A stretch of 44,743 bases of DNA from Jiangella ureilytica (GCF_004348545.1 NZ_SMKL01000050.1:1-44743); one strand, 5' to 3'. Positions 24,012-31,798 are shown, counted from the first letter of the stretch. Program-made: numbers and translations. The notes: a model not told the origin generated them from the sequence alone.

Positions 24012-24042
24012 CCGTTCGTGCATGACGTTCATGCATGAACGG
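24012..24042. promoter_or_regulatory. Nested palindromes in the LysR-esterase/pseudo-esterase divergent promoter
   Basis: GTTCATGCATGAAC (24027-24040) is a perfect 14-bp palindrome. An overlapping larger inverted repeat pairs CCGTTCGTGCA (24012-24022) with TGCATGAACGG (24032-24042) with one mismatch. The site lies 39 bp from the LysR-esterase start and 39 bp from the facing gene's start. LysR proteins bind such dyads between divergent genes, so this is the likely operator. Confidence 0.65.
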
Positions 24043-24081
24043 TCTTTCCCTGCAGGTCAGGGACGGTGCCAAGGTGACGCC

Positions 24082-24681
24082 ATGAGCACGTTCCACACCT
24101 TGACGCCCTGTGCGGCGGGCTACGCGACCCTCGTGCTGCGCGGTCCCGACGGGCCGGTGTACAGCAAGGTCCGCTGGCCGCGGCCGCCCGTCCTCGACCC
24201 GGTCGACGCGCCGGAGCAGCCCTACCCGGTCACCGTGGTCGTGTCCCCGCGGTCCGGCGCGACGCCGCCGGCGGACACGCTGGCGTGCTCGTTCGCGGCC
24301 GCCGGCTCGCTGGTGCTGTCGCTGACGGTGCCGATCGACCCGGCCGGCCAACCGGCCGGCCACCCGGGCGGCGGCCGGAGCGGCGACGCGGGGGGCGACA
24401 GGCGCGGCGACCCGGGCGGCGACGCCGCGGCCGCCGTCGGCGCCGTCCGGACCGCGATCGAGTGGATCGCCGACCACGCCCGCGAGCTCGACGGCGACCC
24501 GCGCCGGCTGACGCTCGTCGGCCAGGCCGGCGTCACCGGGCTAGTCGCCGACGTCGCCGCCACGGCCGAGGAGAACGGCGGGCCGGCGATCGGCCAGCTC
24601 CTGCTGCTCCGCACGGGGCCCGATCCGCCGCCGTCCGCGACCGTCACCCGCCTCGTCCCACCATCCGAACGGAGACCGTGA
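24082..24681 (+). CDS. Degenerate alpha/beta-hydrolase-3-like protein lacking the nucleophile
   Basis: 199 residues; ATG 24082 is preceded by AAGGTGA. The layout follows the front half of an HSL-type esterase: the YPVTVVVSPRSGA segment (48-60) stands where the HGGG oxyanion motif should be. AAAAVGAVRTAIEWIADHARELDGDPRRLTLVGQAGVTGLVADVA (115-159) matches the region around the nucleophile elbow, but GDSAGG is replaced by G147-Q-A-G-V, so Ser is Ala149. The catalytic acid and His half is missing. A Gly/Asp/Arg-rich insert lies at about 88-114. It is followed two bases later by an MFS exporter. It is probably non-catalytic: a binding protein or a decaying gene. The relationship is my pattern reading. 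Confidence 0.6.
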   Translation: MSTFHTLTPCAAGYATLVLRGPDGPVYSKVRWPRPPVLDPVDAPEQPYPVTVVVSPRSGATPPADTLACSFAAAGSLVLSLTVPIDPAGQPAGHPGGGRSGDAGGDRRGDPGGDAAAAVGAVRTAIEWIADHARELDGDPRRLTLVGQAGVTGLVADVAATAEENGGPAIGQLLLLRTGPDPPPSATVTRLVPPSERRP

Positions 24682-24683
24682 TC

Positions 24684-26216
24684 ATGAGCATCGAACTCGA
24701 CCCGGCGACCCAGGCGGCCCCGGCGCCGCCCAGGGCCGGGCGCAAGGCCTGGCTCGGGCTCGCCGTCCTGGCGATGCCGACGCTGCTGCTGTCGCTGGAC
24801 ATCAGCGTGCTGTACCTCGCACTGCCGGCGCTCAGCGCCGACCTCGGCGTCACGTCGACGCAGCAGCTGTGGATCAGCGACATCTACTCGTTCATGATCG
24901 CCGGGTTCCTGGTGGTCATGGGTTCGCTCGGTGACCGGGTCGGACGACGGCGGCTGCTGCTGGTCGGCGGCGCGGCGTTCGCGGCCTGCTCGGTGCTGGC
25001 GGCGTACGCGTCCAGCCCGGAGATGTTGATCGTCAGTCGGGCGCTGCTGGGCATCGCGGGCGCCACCCTGATGCCGTCGACCATGGCGCTCATCCGGACG
25101 CTGTTCCCCGACCCGGCGCAGATGGCGGTCGCGCTGAGCATCTGGTTCTCGTGCTTCATGGGCGGGATGACCATCGGGCCGCTGGTCGGCGGCGTCCTGC
25201 TGGAGCACTTCTGGTGGGGCTCGGCGTTCCTCCTGGGAGTGCCGGTGATGCTGCTTCTGCTGGTGCTCGGTCCATCGCTGCTGCCGGAGCACCGCGAGAC
25301 CACGGCGCCGGGCCGGCTCGACCTGGTGAGCGCCGGGCTCTGCGTCGCGGCGATCCTGCCGGTGATCTACGGGCTCAAGGAGTTGGCGCGTGACGGCGCC
25401 GGCGTGGGTGCTGTGCTGTCGATGGCTGCCGGGCTGGCCCTCGGGGTCGCGTTCATCCGTCGGCAGCGGCGGCTCGCCGACCCGCTGCTCGACCTGCGGC
25501 TGTTCGCGAACCGCCGGTTCACCGTCTCGCTGGGCGCGTTCCTGCTCACCGGCGTCGTCATGGCCGGCGTCTCGTTCGCCGCAGCGCAGTACCTGCAGCT
25601 CGTGGTCGGGCTGTCGCCGCTCGAGGCCGGGCTCTGGCTGATCCCGCAGAACGTGGGCATGGTCGCGGCGACGCTGACGGCGCCGCGGCTGCTGCAGCGG
25701 TACCAGGCCGCCGACCTGCTGGCCGGCGGGCTGGCCGTGGCCGGAGCGGGGCTGCTGCTGCTCACCCAGGCCGGCACGGACTCACTGGCCCTGCAGGTGA
25801 CGGCGATGACGGTGGCGGCGGCCGGCATCGGCGTGCCGATGGCCGTCGTGACGAACCTGATCCTCGCCGCGGCGCCGCCGGAGCGGGCCGGGTCGGCGGC
25901 GTCGCTGTCGGAGACCGCAGGCGAGTTCGGCATCGCCCTGGGCATCGCCTCGCTCGGCAGCGTCACGGTCGCCGTCTACGGCGGGCGCATCGGCGAGCTG
26001 CTCCCGTCGGGCACGCCGGAGCCGCTGGCCGCCGCGGCGCACGAGAGCCTCGCGGCGACTGCGACGGCCACGGCTTCCGCCGGTGGGGCGGGCGCTGGGG
26101 TTCTCGAGGCCGCTCAAGTCGCGTTCACCAGCGGGTTCATCGTCGTCAGCGGCATCGGCGGCGCGGTGCTGCTGCTGGTCGCCGTCGTCGCCCGGGCCGG
26201 GTTGCGCGCGAGGTGA
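24684..26216 (+). CDS. MFS transporter, DHA2 (14-helix) drug exporter type
   Basis: 510 residues. Helix 1 LAVLAMPTLLLSLDISVLYLALPAL carries the LDxSVxxxALP motif C-like pattern of DHA2 exporters. The loop 2-3 motif A is GSLGDRVGRRRLLLVGG. About 14 membrane segments can be counted, including GFIVVSGIGGAVLLLVAVVARAG at the end. SmvA/LfrA-like proton antiporters expel cationic drugs and dyes. ATG 24684 is preferred with GGAG upstream; GTG 24678 overlaps the previous stop. Being co-transcribed with the degenerate esterase and divergent from the LysR-esterase, it is the most likely regulated target. Confidence 0.92.
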   Translation: MSIELDPATQAAPAPPRAGRKAWLGLAVLAMPTLLLSLDISVLYLALPALSADLGVTSTQQLWISDIYSFMIAGFLVVMGSLGDRVGRRRLLLVGGAAFAACSVLAAYASSPEMLIVSRALLGIAGATLMPSTMALIRTLFPDPAQMAVALSIWFSCFMGGMTIGPLVGGVLLEHFWWGSAFLLGVPVMLLLLVLGPSLLPEHRETTAPGRLDLVSAGLCVAAILPVIYGLKELARDGAGVGAVLSMAAGLALGVAFIRRQRRLADPLLDLRLFANRRFTVSLGAFLLTGVVMAGVSFAAAQYLQLVVGLSPLEAGLWLIPQNVGMVAATLTAPRLLQRYQAADLLAGGLAVAGAGLLLLTQAGTDSLALQVTAMTVAAAGIGVPMAVVTNLILAAAPPERAGSAASLSETAGEFGIALGIASLGSVTVAVYGGRIGELLPSGTPEPLAAAAHESLAATATATASAGGAGAGVLEAAQVAFTSGFIVVSGIGGAVLLLVAVVARAGLRAR

Positions 26217-26255
26217 GCTGACGCCGTCGTCGATCAGGTCGTCGGTCCCGGGGTG

Positions 26256-27215
26256 TCAGGCTCCGGGGCCGACGACGACGTTGGCGAGCGGCTCGCCGGC
26301 GGCGAGGTGGGTGAGCTGCGACTGCACGAGCCGCCGGGCCCGCGGGTGGAACGCCGACGACAGGCCGCCGACGTGCGGCGAGATCAGCGCGCCGGGCAGC
26401 GTCCAGAGCGGGTGGCCGGGCGGCAGCGGCTCGGGCTCGGTGACGTCCATGGCGGCGCGGAGGCGACCGGCCGACACCTCGGCGACGAGCGCGTCGGTGT
26501 CGACGATCGGCCCGCGCGCGACGTTGACCAGCACCGCGCCGTCGCGCATCTTCGCGAGGAAGCCCGCGTCGACCATGCCGCGCGTCTCGTCGGTCAGCGG
26601 CAGGATGAGGATGACGACGTCGGCCCGGCCGAGCAGCTCCGGCAGCGAGTCGAACCCGGCGACGCCCTCGCGCGCGGTGCGGGCGACCTTGAGGACGTCG
26701 CACTCGAACGGCTGCAGCCGCGCTTCGATGGCCCGGCCGATGGCGCCGTAGCCGACGATGAGCACCGTCCGGTCGGCGAGGGAGTCGTACCAGCCCTGCA
26801 GCCACTCGCCCGTCGGCGCGGCCCGGACGAACGCCGGGATGTCGCGAAGCGTCGCCAGCGTCAGCGTGACCGCGAGCTCGGCCGTGCTGGCGTCGTGCAC
26901 GCCGCGCGCGTTGCAGAGCGTGAGGCCGTCGCGCAGGTGCGGCAGCACGTGCTCGTAGCCGGCGGTCAGCGTCTGGACGGCGCGCAGCTTGGGCATCCGC
27001 TCGATCAGCTCGGTGGCCGGCGCGGAGAAGCCGTACGGGATGACGTAGTACTCGACCCGCTCCAGCACGTCTCGCGGCGGGATGTCCGAGGTGTCGTTGC
27101 TGGTCAACATGTCGGGCCCGGAGATCACCGTCGGCTCGCCGGCCCAGACGTGCACGTCGAGCCCGGCCGGCAGCGCCAGCGAGTCCGCGGGGAACGGGAT
27201 GAGGACGTCCACCAT
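26256..27215 (-). CDS. D-isomer 2-hydroxyacid dehydrogenase
   Basis: 319 residues that reduce 2-keto acids or oxidise D-2-hydroxy acids with NAD(P). The cofactor motif GYGAIG is at 155-160. The catalytic set is R234 (NVARGPI), E262 (in TEPEPLP) and H281 (SPHVGG), all in the expected order. The N-terminal catalytic half contains LRAVQTLTAGYEHV and CNARGVHDASTAE. It is convergent with the MFS gene and divergent from the PQQ-type dehydrogenase, apparently single. The substrate is not determinable; phosphoglycerate is unlikely because there is no C-terminal ACT domain. Confidence 0.93.
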   Translation of the reverse strand: MVDVLIPFPADSLALPAGLDVHVWAGEPTVISGPDMLTSNDTSDIPPRDVLERVEYYVIPYGFSAPATELIERMPKLRAVQTLTAGYEHVLPHLRDGLTLCNARGVHDASTAELAVTLTLATLRDIPAFVRAAPTGEWLQGWYDSLADRTVLIVGYGAIGRAIEARLQPFECDVLKVARTAREGVAGFDSLPELLGRADVVILILPLTDETRGMVDAGFLAKMRDGAVLVNVARGPIVDTDALVAEVSAGRLRAAMDVTEPEPLPPGHPLWTLPGALISPHVGGLSSAFHPRARRLVQSQLTHLAAGEPLANVVVGPGA

Positions 27216-27256
27216 GGTCCTCGAACCTACCCCTCCGTGCGTGACACGATGGGCCG

Positions 27257-28447
27257 GTGTCCATCCGGCGGATGATCATCGTCGTCGCGGCCCTGGCCGT
27301 GGTGGGTGCGTCCTGCTCGGACTCGTCGTCAGACGGCGCGTCGCCGACGGGGTCCGCGTCCGAGCCGTCGTCCGGTGCGCCGACGTCGGGTGCCCCGTCG
27401 CCGTCGTTGTCGCCGGGAACGCCGCCGGCGCCGTCGTCCCCCGTCGCCCTGCCCGGGCCGGTGACGCCGTCGGCCGTGGAAGAGATCGTGACGGGGCTGG
27501 CCGCGCCGTGGAGCATCGCGTTCGTGCCCGGCGCCGAGGGGCAGGCGCTGGTGACGCAGCGCGACGAGGGCACGATCGTGCTGGTCGACGCCGGCGGCAC
27601 GGTGACTCCCGTAGGGTCGGTGCCCGGTGTCGACGGGAGCGGCGAGGGTGGGCTGCTGGGGCTGGCGTTCGACCCTGCCGCCCCTGGTGAGCTGTACGTC
27701 TACGCGACCATGGGGTCGCAGAACGTGGTGCAGCGGACGACGTACGCGGACGGTGTGCTGGGGTCGTTCTCGGTGGTGCTGGATGGGATCCCGGCAGGCA
27801 CCCGGCACGACGGCGGGCGGCTCGCGTTCGGGCCCGACGGGATGCTGTACATCTCGACCGGCGAGGGCGGGGTGCCGGAGGACGCGCAGGACCTCGACAA
27901 CCTGGGCGGGAAGATCCTGCGGATCACGCCCGCGGGCGACGTGCCGCCGGACAACCCGTTCGACGGGTCGCCCATCTGGACCTACGGCCACCGCAACGTC
28001 GAGGGCCTCGCCTTCGACGACGACGGCCGGCTGTGGGCGTCGGAGTTCGGCGACCGGTCGGCGGACGAGGTCAACCTGATCTCGCCGGGTGAGAACTACG
28101 GGTGGCCGTTCGTCGAGGGCATCGGCGGCGCGCCCGACTACACCGACCCCGTCGTCGAATGGCGCCCCACCTCCGAGGCCTCGCCGAGCGGGCTCGCGTA
28201 CGTGCGCGACACGCTGTTCGTGGCCGCGTTGCGGGGTGAGCGATTGTGGCAGGTGCCGCTCGCGGCAGACGGGTCGGGCTCGGTTTCGGCGGGTGAGCCG
28301 GCGGAGTTCGTGACCGACTACGGGCGGCTGCGTGACGCCGTCGTCGCACCCGACGGGACGCTCTGGGTGCTGACGAACAACACCGACGGGCGCGGCTCGG
28401 CTCGCGACGGCGACGATCGGATCCTGCGGCTGACGCTGACGCCGTAG
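27257..28447 (+). CDS. PQQ-dependent glucose/sorbosone dehydrogenase-like lipoprotein
   Basis: 396 residues. The lipobox VGASC ends at about residue 20, followed by about 50 residues of Ser/Pro/Gly linker, so it is tethered outside the membrane. The six-bladed propeller of the GDH-B/sorbosone family shows GLAAPWSIAFVPG, GEGGLLGLAFDP, HDGGRLAFGPDGMLYISTGEGG, LDNLGGKILRITPAGD, WTYGHRNVEGLAFDDDGRLWASEFGD and NLISPGENYGWPFVEG. These carry the usual catalytic His and PQQ/calcium residues. The start is GTG 27257. It would oxidise aldose sugars if PQQ is available. No PQQ biosynthesis gene is in the window. Confidence 0.9.
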   Translation: MSIRRMIIVVAALAVVGASCSDSSSDGASPTGSASEPSSGAPTSGAPSPSLSPGTPPAPSSPVALPGPVTPSAVEEIVTGLAAPWSIAFVPGAEGQALVTQRDEGTIVLVDAGGTVTPVGSVPGVDGSGEGGLLGLAFDPAAPGELYVYATMGSQNVVQRTTYADGVLGSFSVVLDGIPAGTRHDGGRLAFGPDGMLYISTGEGGVPEDAQDLDNLGGKILRITPAGDVPPDNPFDGSPIWTYGHRNVEGLAFDDDGRLWASEFGDRSADEVNLISPGENYGWPFVEGIGGAPDYTDPVVEWRPTSEASPSGLAYVRDTLFVAALRGERLWQVPLAADGSGSVSAGEPAEFVTDYGRLRDAVVAPDGTLWVLTNNTDGRGSARDGDDRILRLTLTP

Positions 28448-28573
28448 GTTCTTTCCGCTGGTCGAAGGCCATTTCGGGCGTAGTGGGTCAGGGTGGTCCC
28501 CGGTCCCGGAATCAGGGGACGATCGTCACCGAGACGGAGCCTTCGGAGATCGATTCGGTTCTAGCGTGGAGGC

Positions 28574-29389
28574 ATGTCCAACGAGACTCGGTCCGTTCCT
28601 CCCGCTGCGCCGGCCGGCCGCCGGTTGCCCGTGCGGCGTGGCCTGTCGTTCGCCGCTCTGGGCGCCACGGCGTTCGCCGGGCTGACCGCGCTGTCGTGGA
28701 TCACGAACTCGCACGACACGGTGAGAATCGAGGAGCGCATCGACCGCGTCGAGATCGACGTCTCGTCGGGCCGCGTCGAGATCGTCGGATCGTCGTCGGG
28801 CGAGACGCGGCTGGACTTCTCGGTGAAGTCGGGCTGGAGCCGCGACGGCGGCATCGACCACGCGGTGGTCGGCCGGACGCTGCAGGTGACGGGCGGCTGC
28901 GACTCGGGGATGATCCTCGGCATCTGGTGCGAGTCCGACGTGACCATCACCGTGCCGTCGTCCGCGGTGGTGACGGCGGACGCGTCGGCGGGGACACTGG
29001 TGGTGTCGGGCCTCTCCGGCGACACGGCCTTGGAGTCCGATGCGGGGTCGATCACGGTGACCGACCAGCGGGGTGCGCTGACGGCGCACTCCGATGCGGG
29101 CTCGGTGACGGTGACGGGCCTGGACACCGAGGTCGCGAAGGTGACGTCGAGCGCGGGTGCCGTGTCGGTGGCCGCGGTGTCGGCGCCGCGATCCTTGGAC
29201 GCGGAGTCCAGCGCCGGGTCGGTGCACGTGTCGGTGCCGTCCGGGGTGGCGTACGACGTCGAGACCGATTCCGCCGTGGGCCGCGAGGTCGTCGCGGTCG
29301 AGACCCGCTCGGGCGCGCAACATGAGATCCGCGCCTTCTCCTCCGCCGGCGAGGTCTCGGTGGTGCCCGGTCCCGGTTCCGATGGTTGA
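28574..29389 (+). CDS. DUF4097-like membrane-anchored beta-repeat protein
   Basis: 271 residues. An N-terminal membrane anchor (GLSFAALGATAFAGLTALSWI, about 23-43) precedes repeats of short beta-strands with the recurring pattern S-x-A-G-S-V-x-V: ASAGTLVVSGLSG, SDAGSITVTDQRG, SDAGSVTVTGLD, SSAGAVSVAAV, SSAGSVHVSVP, SSAGEVSVVPG. This right-handed stacked repeat is typical of DUF4097/putative adhesin proteins, often in operons with stress or regulatory genes. Here it stands alone, with GTGGAGG just before ATG 28574. Its stop codon lies within a strong terminator hairpin. Role unknown. Confidence 0.85.
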   Translation: MSNETRSVPPAAPAGRRLPVRRGLSFAALGATAFAGLTALSWITNSHDTVRIEERIDRVEIDVSSGRVEIVGSSSGETRLDFSVKSGWSRDGGIDHAVVGRTLQVTGGCDSGMILGIWCESDVTITVPSSAVVTADASAGTLVVSGLSGDTALESDAGSITVTDQRGALTAHSDAGSVTVTGLDTEVAKVTSSAGAVSVAAVSAPRSLDAESSAGSVHVSVPSGVAYDVETDSAVGREVVAVETRSGAQHEIRAFSSAGEVSVVPGPGSDG

Positions 29390-29427
29390 GGGAATGGTGC
29401 CGCCCTGGCGACACCGATCCCTCAACC
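29384..29427. terminator. Bidirectional terminator hairpin
   Basis: GGTTGAGGGA (29384-29393) pairs with TCCCTCAACC (29418-29427). Inner GGTG/CACC and CGCC/GGCG pairs extend the stem almost to the centre. It includes the stop codon of the DUF4097-like gene and lies just before the stop of the convergent gene. Confidence 0.8.
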
Positions 29428-29440
29428 AATCTTCGGCGCC

Positions 29441-30403
29441 TCAGCTGGTCTCGATGACCTGGCGCTCCCCGATTCTCACTCGTGCTACTGCGGTGGGCTC
29501 GGGTGGTTCGAGCGTTCCTTCGGCTCCGGTGGACGCAGTCCAGGTGGCGGTCCAGTTCGCGGTCGCGGTGACGGTGTAGGCGGTCCCCGGCTGGCCGGCG
29601 CTGGTCTGCGTGTAGCTGTGGCCGCAGGTCGGTGACGGGCGGACGCCGAGGCTCGGCCGGTACGGGTCGCCGGGCTCGGCGCACGTGACTGTGTGACCGT
29701 CGCCCATGTCCCAGGTGACGTTCTCGACCTCGGCCGTGACGGTGACCGAGACGCCGCCGACTGTGGCTGCCTCCTGAACCGGTCCCCAGGTGGTCGGGCC
29801 GGCGTTGGTCACCCACATCCACACGGGCGCGCCGACCAGCCCCATGCTCTGCGGGTCGGTCTCGAGCGGTCGTGGCGCGAGCCCCACCTCGAGCGCTTCG
29901 AACGACATGCCGTCGAGGATCTGCTGGGCAACCACTTCCGGATCGACGACGATCACCGGCTGCTCCCACGGCCCCTCCGCCAGCCACATCAGCCCTCGAT
30001 CGCCCCAAGCGAATGAGCCGACTGACCAACTTGCCGCGAGCTTCCGCCACTCGAACATCCACCCCTGATCTGCGGGTCCGGCCCAGTACCCGAGGTAGCT
30101 GAGGTCACCGTCAGGCGGCCTGTATCGCTCGTTAGAAACCGGTGCCAACGGCATCAGGTATCGATCCAAACCCGCATCAAACACGAAGCCGTCAATCTCA
30201 CAGGGCACATTCACGAGCGCTGGATCACCTTGATCGCAACCAGTCTCTATGTCGCCAGGTGGCTCACCGTCCTCCTCGCAGAAGGCACCGTTCCATAGGG
30301 TCCCCGGCAGACAACTCGTCGCCCGTTCGCGAACTAGCAGGGCTTCCGGCCCAAATGACAACAGCGCGAGTGCCATCAGTACGGCCGTTTGGGGCATCAG
30401 CAC
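29441..30403 (-). CDS. Exported protein with C-terminal PKD-like domain
   Basis: 320 residues. A short hydrophobic N-terminus (MLMPQTAVLMALALLSFGPEALL) suggests export. The middle has SYLGYWAGPADQGWMFEWRKLAASWSVGSFAWGDRGLMWLAEGPWEQPVIVVDPEVVAQQILDGM. The C-terminal half, EVENVTWDMGDGHTVTCAEPGDPYRPSLGVRPSPTCGHSYTQTSAGQPGTAYTVTATANWTATWT, has the W-D-x-GDG pattern and beta-sandwich spacing of a PKD domain. Six cysteines suggest disulfides. It overlaps the preceding lipoprotein gene by seven bases. Such PKD proteins occur widely in actinobacteria with unknown function. Confidence 0.75.
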   Translation of the reverse strand: MLMPQTAVLMALALLSFGPEALLVRERATSCLPGTLWNGAFCEEDGEPPGDIETGCDQGDPALVNVPCEIDGFVFDAGLDRYLMPLAPVSNERYRPPDGDLSYLGYWAGPADQGWMFEWRKLAASWSVGSFAWGDRGLMWLAEGPWEQPVIVVDPEVVAQQILDGMSFEALEVGLAPRPLETDPQSMGLVGAPVWMWVTNAGPTTWGPVQEAATVGGVSVTVTAEVENVTWDMGDGHTVTCAEPGDPYRPSLGVRPSPTCGHSYTQTSAGQPGTAYTVTATANWTATWTASTGAEGTLEPPEPTAVARVRIGERQVIETS

Positions 30404-31023
30404 GGCTCATCCAGAGCAACCACGATTCGCCCCAGATACCAACCCGGCTCGTCGGTGCCAGATTCGTGATGCGCCGCAGGTGCGTAGCTCCACGACATCT
30501 GCCAGCGCTGATGGCTTGGCGGTACCGCCGGCAATTGTGCTGTGGCGCCAAGGTAGTCCACATAGTCCAGTTGAGACATATCCAAGCACCCCACCGACGT
30601 CGCTTCGTGAACGCCATGGTCGGTAACGTCGTAGTCCAACTTGAGCACCTCATGGTTGGCAACAGAGGTGCTGCCGATCTGTTCGATCTCAGATGACCGC
30701 CATGCCGCGATCCAGTTCGCAAGGTCTGCGTTGGCTGCACCTTCAACGTTCCACTGACCGACTAGTTCGGCATTCCAGCCAGGCGTGCCGCCGTAGTCGC
30801 TGGCGTTGGCTTTGAAGTCGTCCCATGAGGTGATGAGTTCCTCGAAGGTCGCCCGGATCTCGGCCTCAGCCTGCTGCTCCGCAGTGAGAGCGGGCGGAGC
30901 GGTGATCGCAGGGTCCGTCGTCGGCGCGGGCGAGGGCGAAGGTTCCGAGCCACCGCCACCACAAGCAACAAGAACCACCACGACCACCGCCACCACCGCC
31001 GTCGCGCGATGAGCCGCGAACAT
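30397..31023 (-). CDS. Lipoprotein of unknown function
   Basis: 208 residues. The lipobox LVAC follows a valine-rich signal (ATAVVAVVVVVLVAC), then a Ser/Pro/Thr linker and a globular domain (AEAEIRATFEELITSWDDFKANASDYGGTPGWNAELVGQW ... GWYLGRIVVALDEPC). ATG 31021-31023 is chosen because GGAGGT ends eight bases before it; the longer start at 31044 lacks a site. It is followed in the same operon by the PKD-like protein. A 5-bp microsatellite lies in its leader. I do not recognise a function. The base composition of this gene pair is visibly less GC-rich than its neighbours, which suggests acquisition. Confidence 0.8.
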   Translation of the reverse strand: MFAAHRATAVVAVVVVVLVACGGGGSEPSPSPAPTTDPAITAPPALTAEQQAEAEIRATFEELITSWDDFKANASDYGGTPGWNAELVGQWNVEGAANADLANWIAAWRSSEIEQIGSTSVANHEVLKLDYDVTDHGVHEATSVGCLDMSQLDYVDYLGATAQLPAVPPSHQRWQMSWSYAPAAHHESGTDEPGWYLGRIVVALDEPC

Positions 31024-31060
31024 CACCTGAACCTCCGCCATCACGTGCCGAGCGAGCCGA

Positions 31061-31104
31061 GCCGGGCCGGGCCGGGCCGGGCCGGGCCGGGCCGGGCCGG
31101 GCCG
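31061..31104. repeat. GCCGG pentanucleotide microsatellite
   Basis: Eight complete tandem GCCGG units plus a partial one, 38 bases upstream of the lipoprotein start codon on the minus strand. A -10-like TAAGAT (minus strand, 31108-31113) lies just beyond it, so the tract would form the 5' leader of the transcript. Unit number is likely to vary by slippage. Confidence 0.85.
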
Positions 31105-31203
31105 ATGATCTTACGCACTCCGCGCAAGCCCACCTGTCATCTATAGGTGCTTTCCGAACCCCGAACGTGACAGCCACCCTGGCACCGACCGTAAGTCGAT
31201 GGA

Positions 31204-31218
31204 TAAGATGCTCATATG
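31204..31218 (+). promoter_or_regulatory. Leaderless -10 promoter of the toxin-antitoxin operon
   Basis: TAAGAT (31204-31209) matches TANNNT and ends seven positions before the A of ATG 31216. No Shine-Dalgarno sequence precedes the ATG, so the transcript probably begins at the start codon. Confidence 0.55.
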
Positions 31219-31452
31219 GCCAAGGAGAAGATGACCGTCACCCTCGACCCATCGACCCTGGCCGATGTCGATGCCGACGCACGGCAGGCGGGGCTGAACC
31301 GCTCGGAGTTCGTCGAGCGGGCGCTGCGGCGCGAGCACTACCGCCGCCTCCTCGACCGCGCCGGGCGACCCGCGCACCCCACCCCGAACGCACCCGCGGA
31401 AAGCGACCAGCAGCTGCGTGACCTGCTCGCCTGGCAGCGCAATCCGTCGTGA
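31216..31452 (+). CDS. Ribbon-helix-helix antitoxin
   Basis: 78 residues. The N-terminal 45 residues (KMTVTLDPSTLADVDADARQAGLNRSEFVERALRREHYRRLL) are a typical RHH DNA-binding fold: a short beta-strand, then two helices with the NRSEFVERAL turn. The C-terminal tail (HPTPNAPAESDQQLRDLLAWQR) is probably disordered until it binds the toxin. The stop overlaps the next start as GTGA, the usual antitoxin-first arrangement. It likely represses its own promoter. Confidence 0.85.
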   Translation: MAKEKMTVTLDPSTLADVDADARQAGLNRSEFVERALRREHYRRLLDRAGRPAHPTPNAPAESDQQLRDLLAWQRNPS

Positions 31453-31733
31453 ATCCGGGTGAGGTCTGGCGGCTCGAGGACGGGTCGCTGCGGATCGTGC
31501 TGAGCAACGCGATCTACAACACCAGCCAGCTCAACCAGGTGATCACCGCGGTGGTCGGACCGCCGCCGGAGCAGTTCGAGCCGTTCGCCGTCGCCACCGA
31601 CGCGGGCACCGTCTTCGCCGATCGCGTCGCCATGCATCCGCGGCACTGGCTCACCCAGCATGTCGCCACCATCAGCGTGCGACAGCTCGCCGACACCCGC
31701 CGGCACCTCACCTTCCTCCTGCACGACGACTGA
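31449..31733 (+). CDS. Putative PemK/MazF-like toxin
   Basis: 94 residues beginning NPGEVWRLEDGSLRIVLSNAIYNTSQLNQVITAVVG. This follows the opening strands of MazF/PemK ribonucleases (GEVW..., a variable loop, VLVxSN..N, then a hydrophobic strand). The later part (HPRHWLTQHVATISVRQLADTRRHLTFLL) fits the last helix region. The usual catalytic Arg region is not conserved by eye, so activity may differ. The GTG start lies in a GTGA overlap with the RHH antitoxin gene, which supports a type II toxin-antitoxin pair. Confidence 0.65.
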   Translation: MNPGEVWRLEDGSLRIVLSNAIYNTSQLNQVITAVVGPPPEQFEPFAVATDAGTVFADRVAMHPRHWLTQHVATISVRQLADTRRHLTFLLHDD

Positions 31734-31798
31734 CGAGGAGCGACGACGGCGTCAGCCGGCAGCGCATCGCGGGTCCCCACGCGAAACCCGACGCCCTC

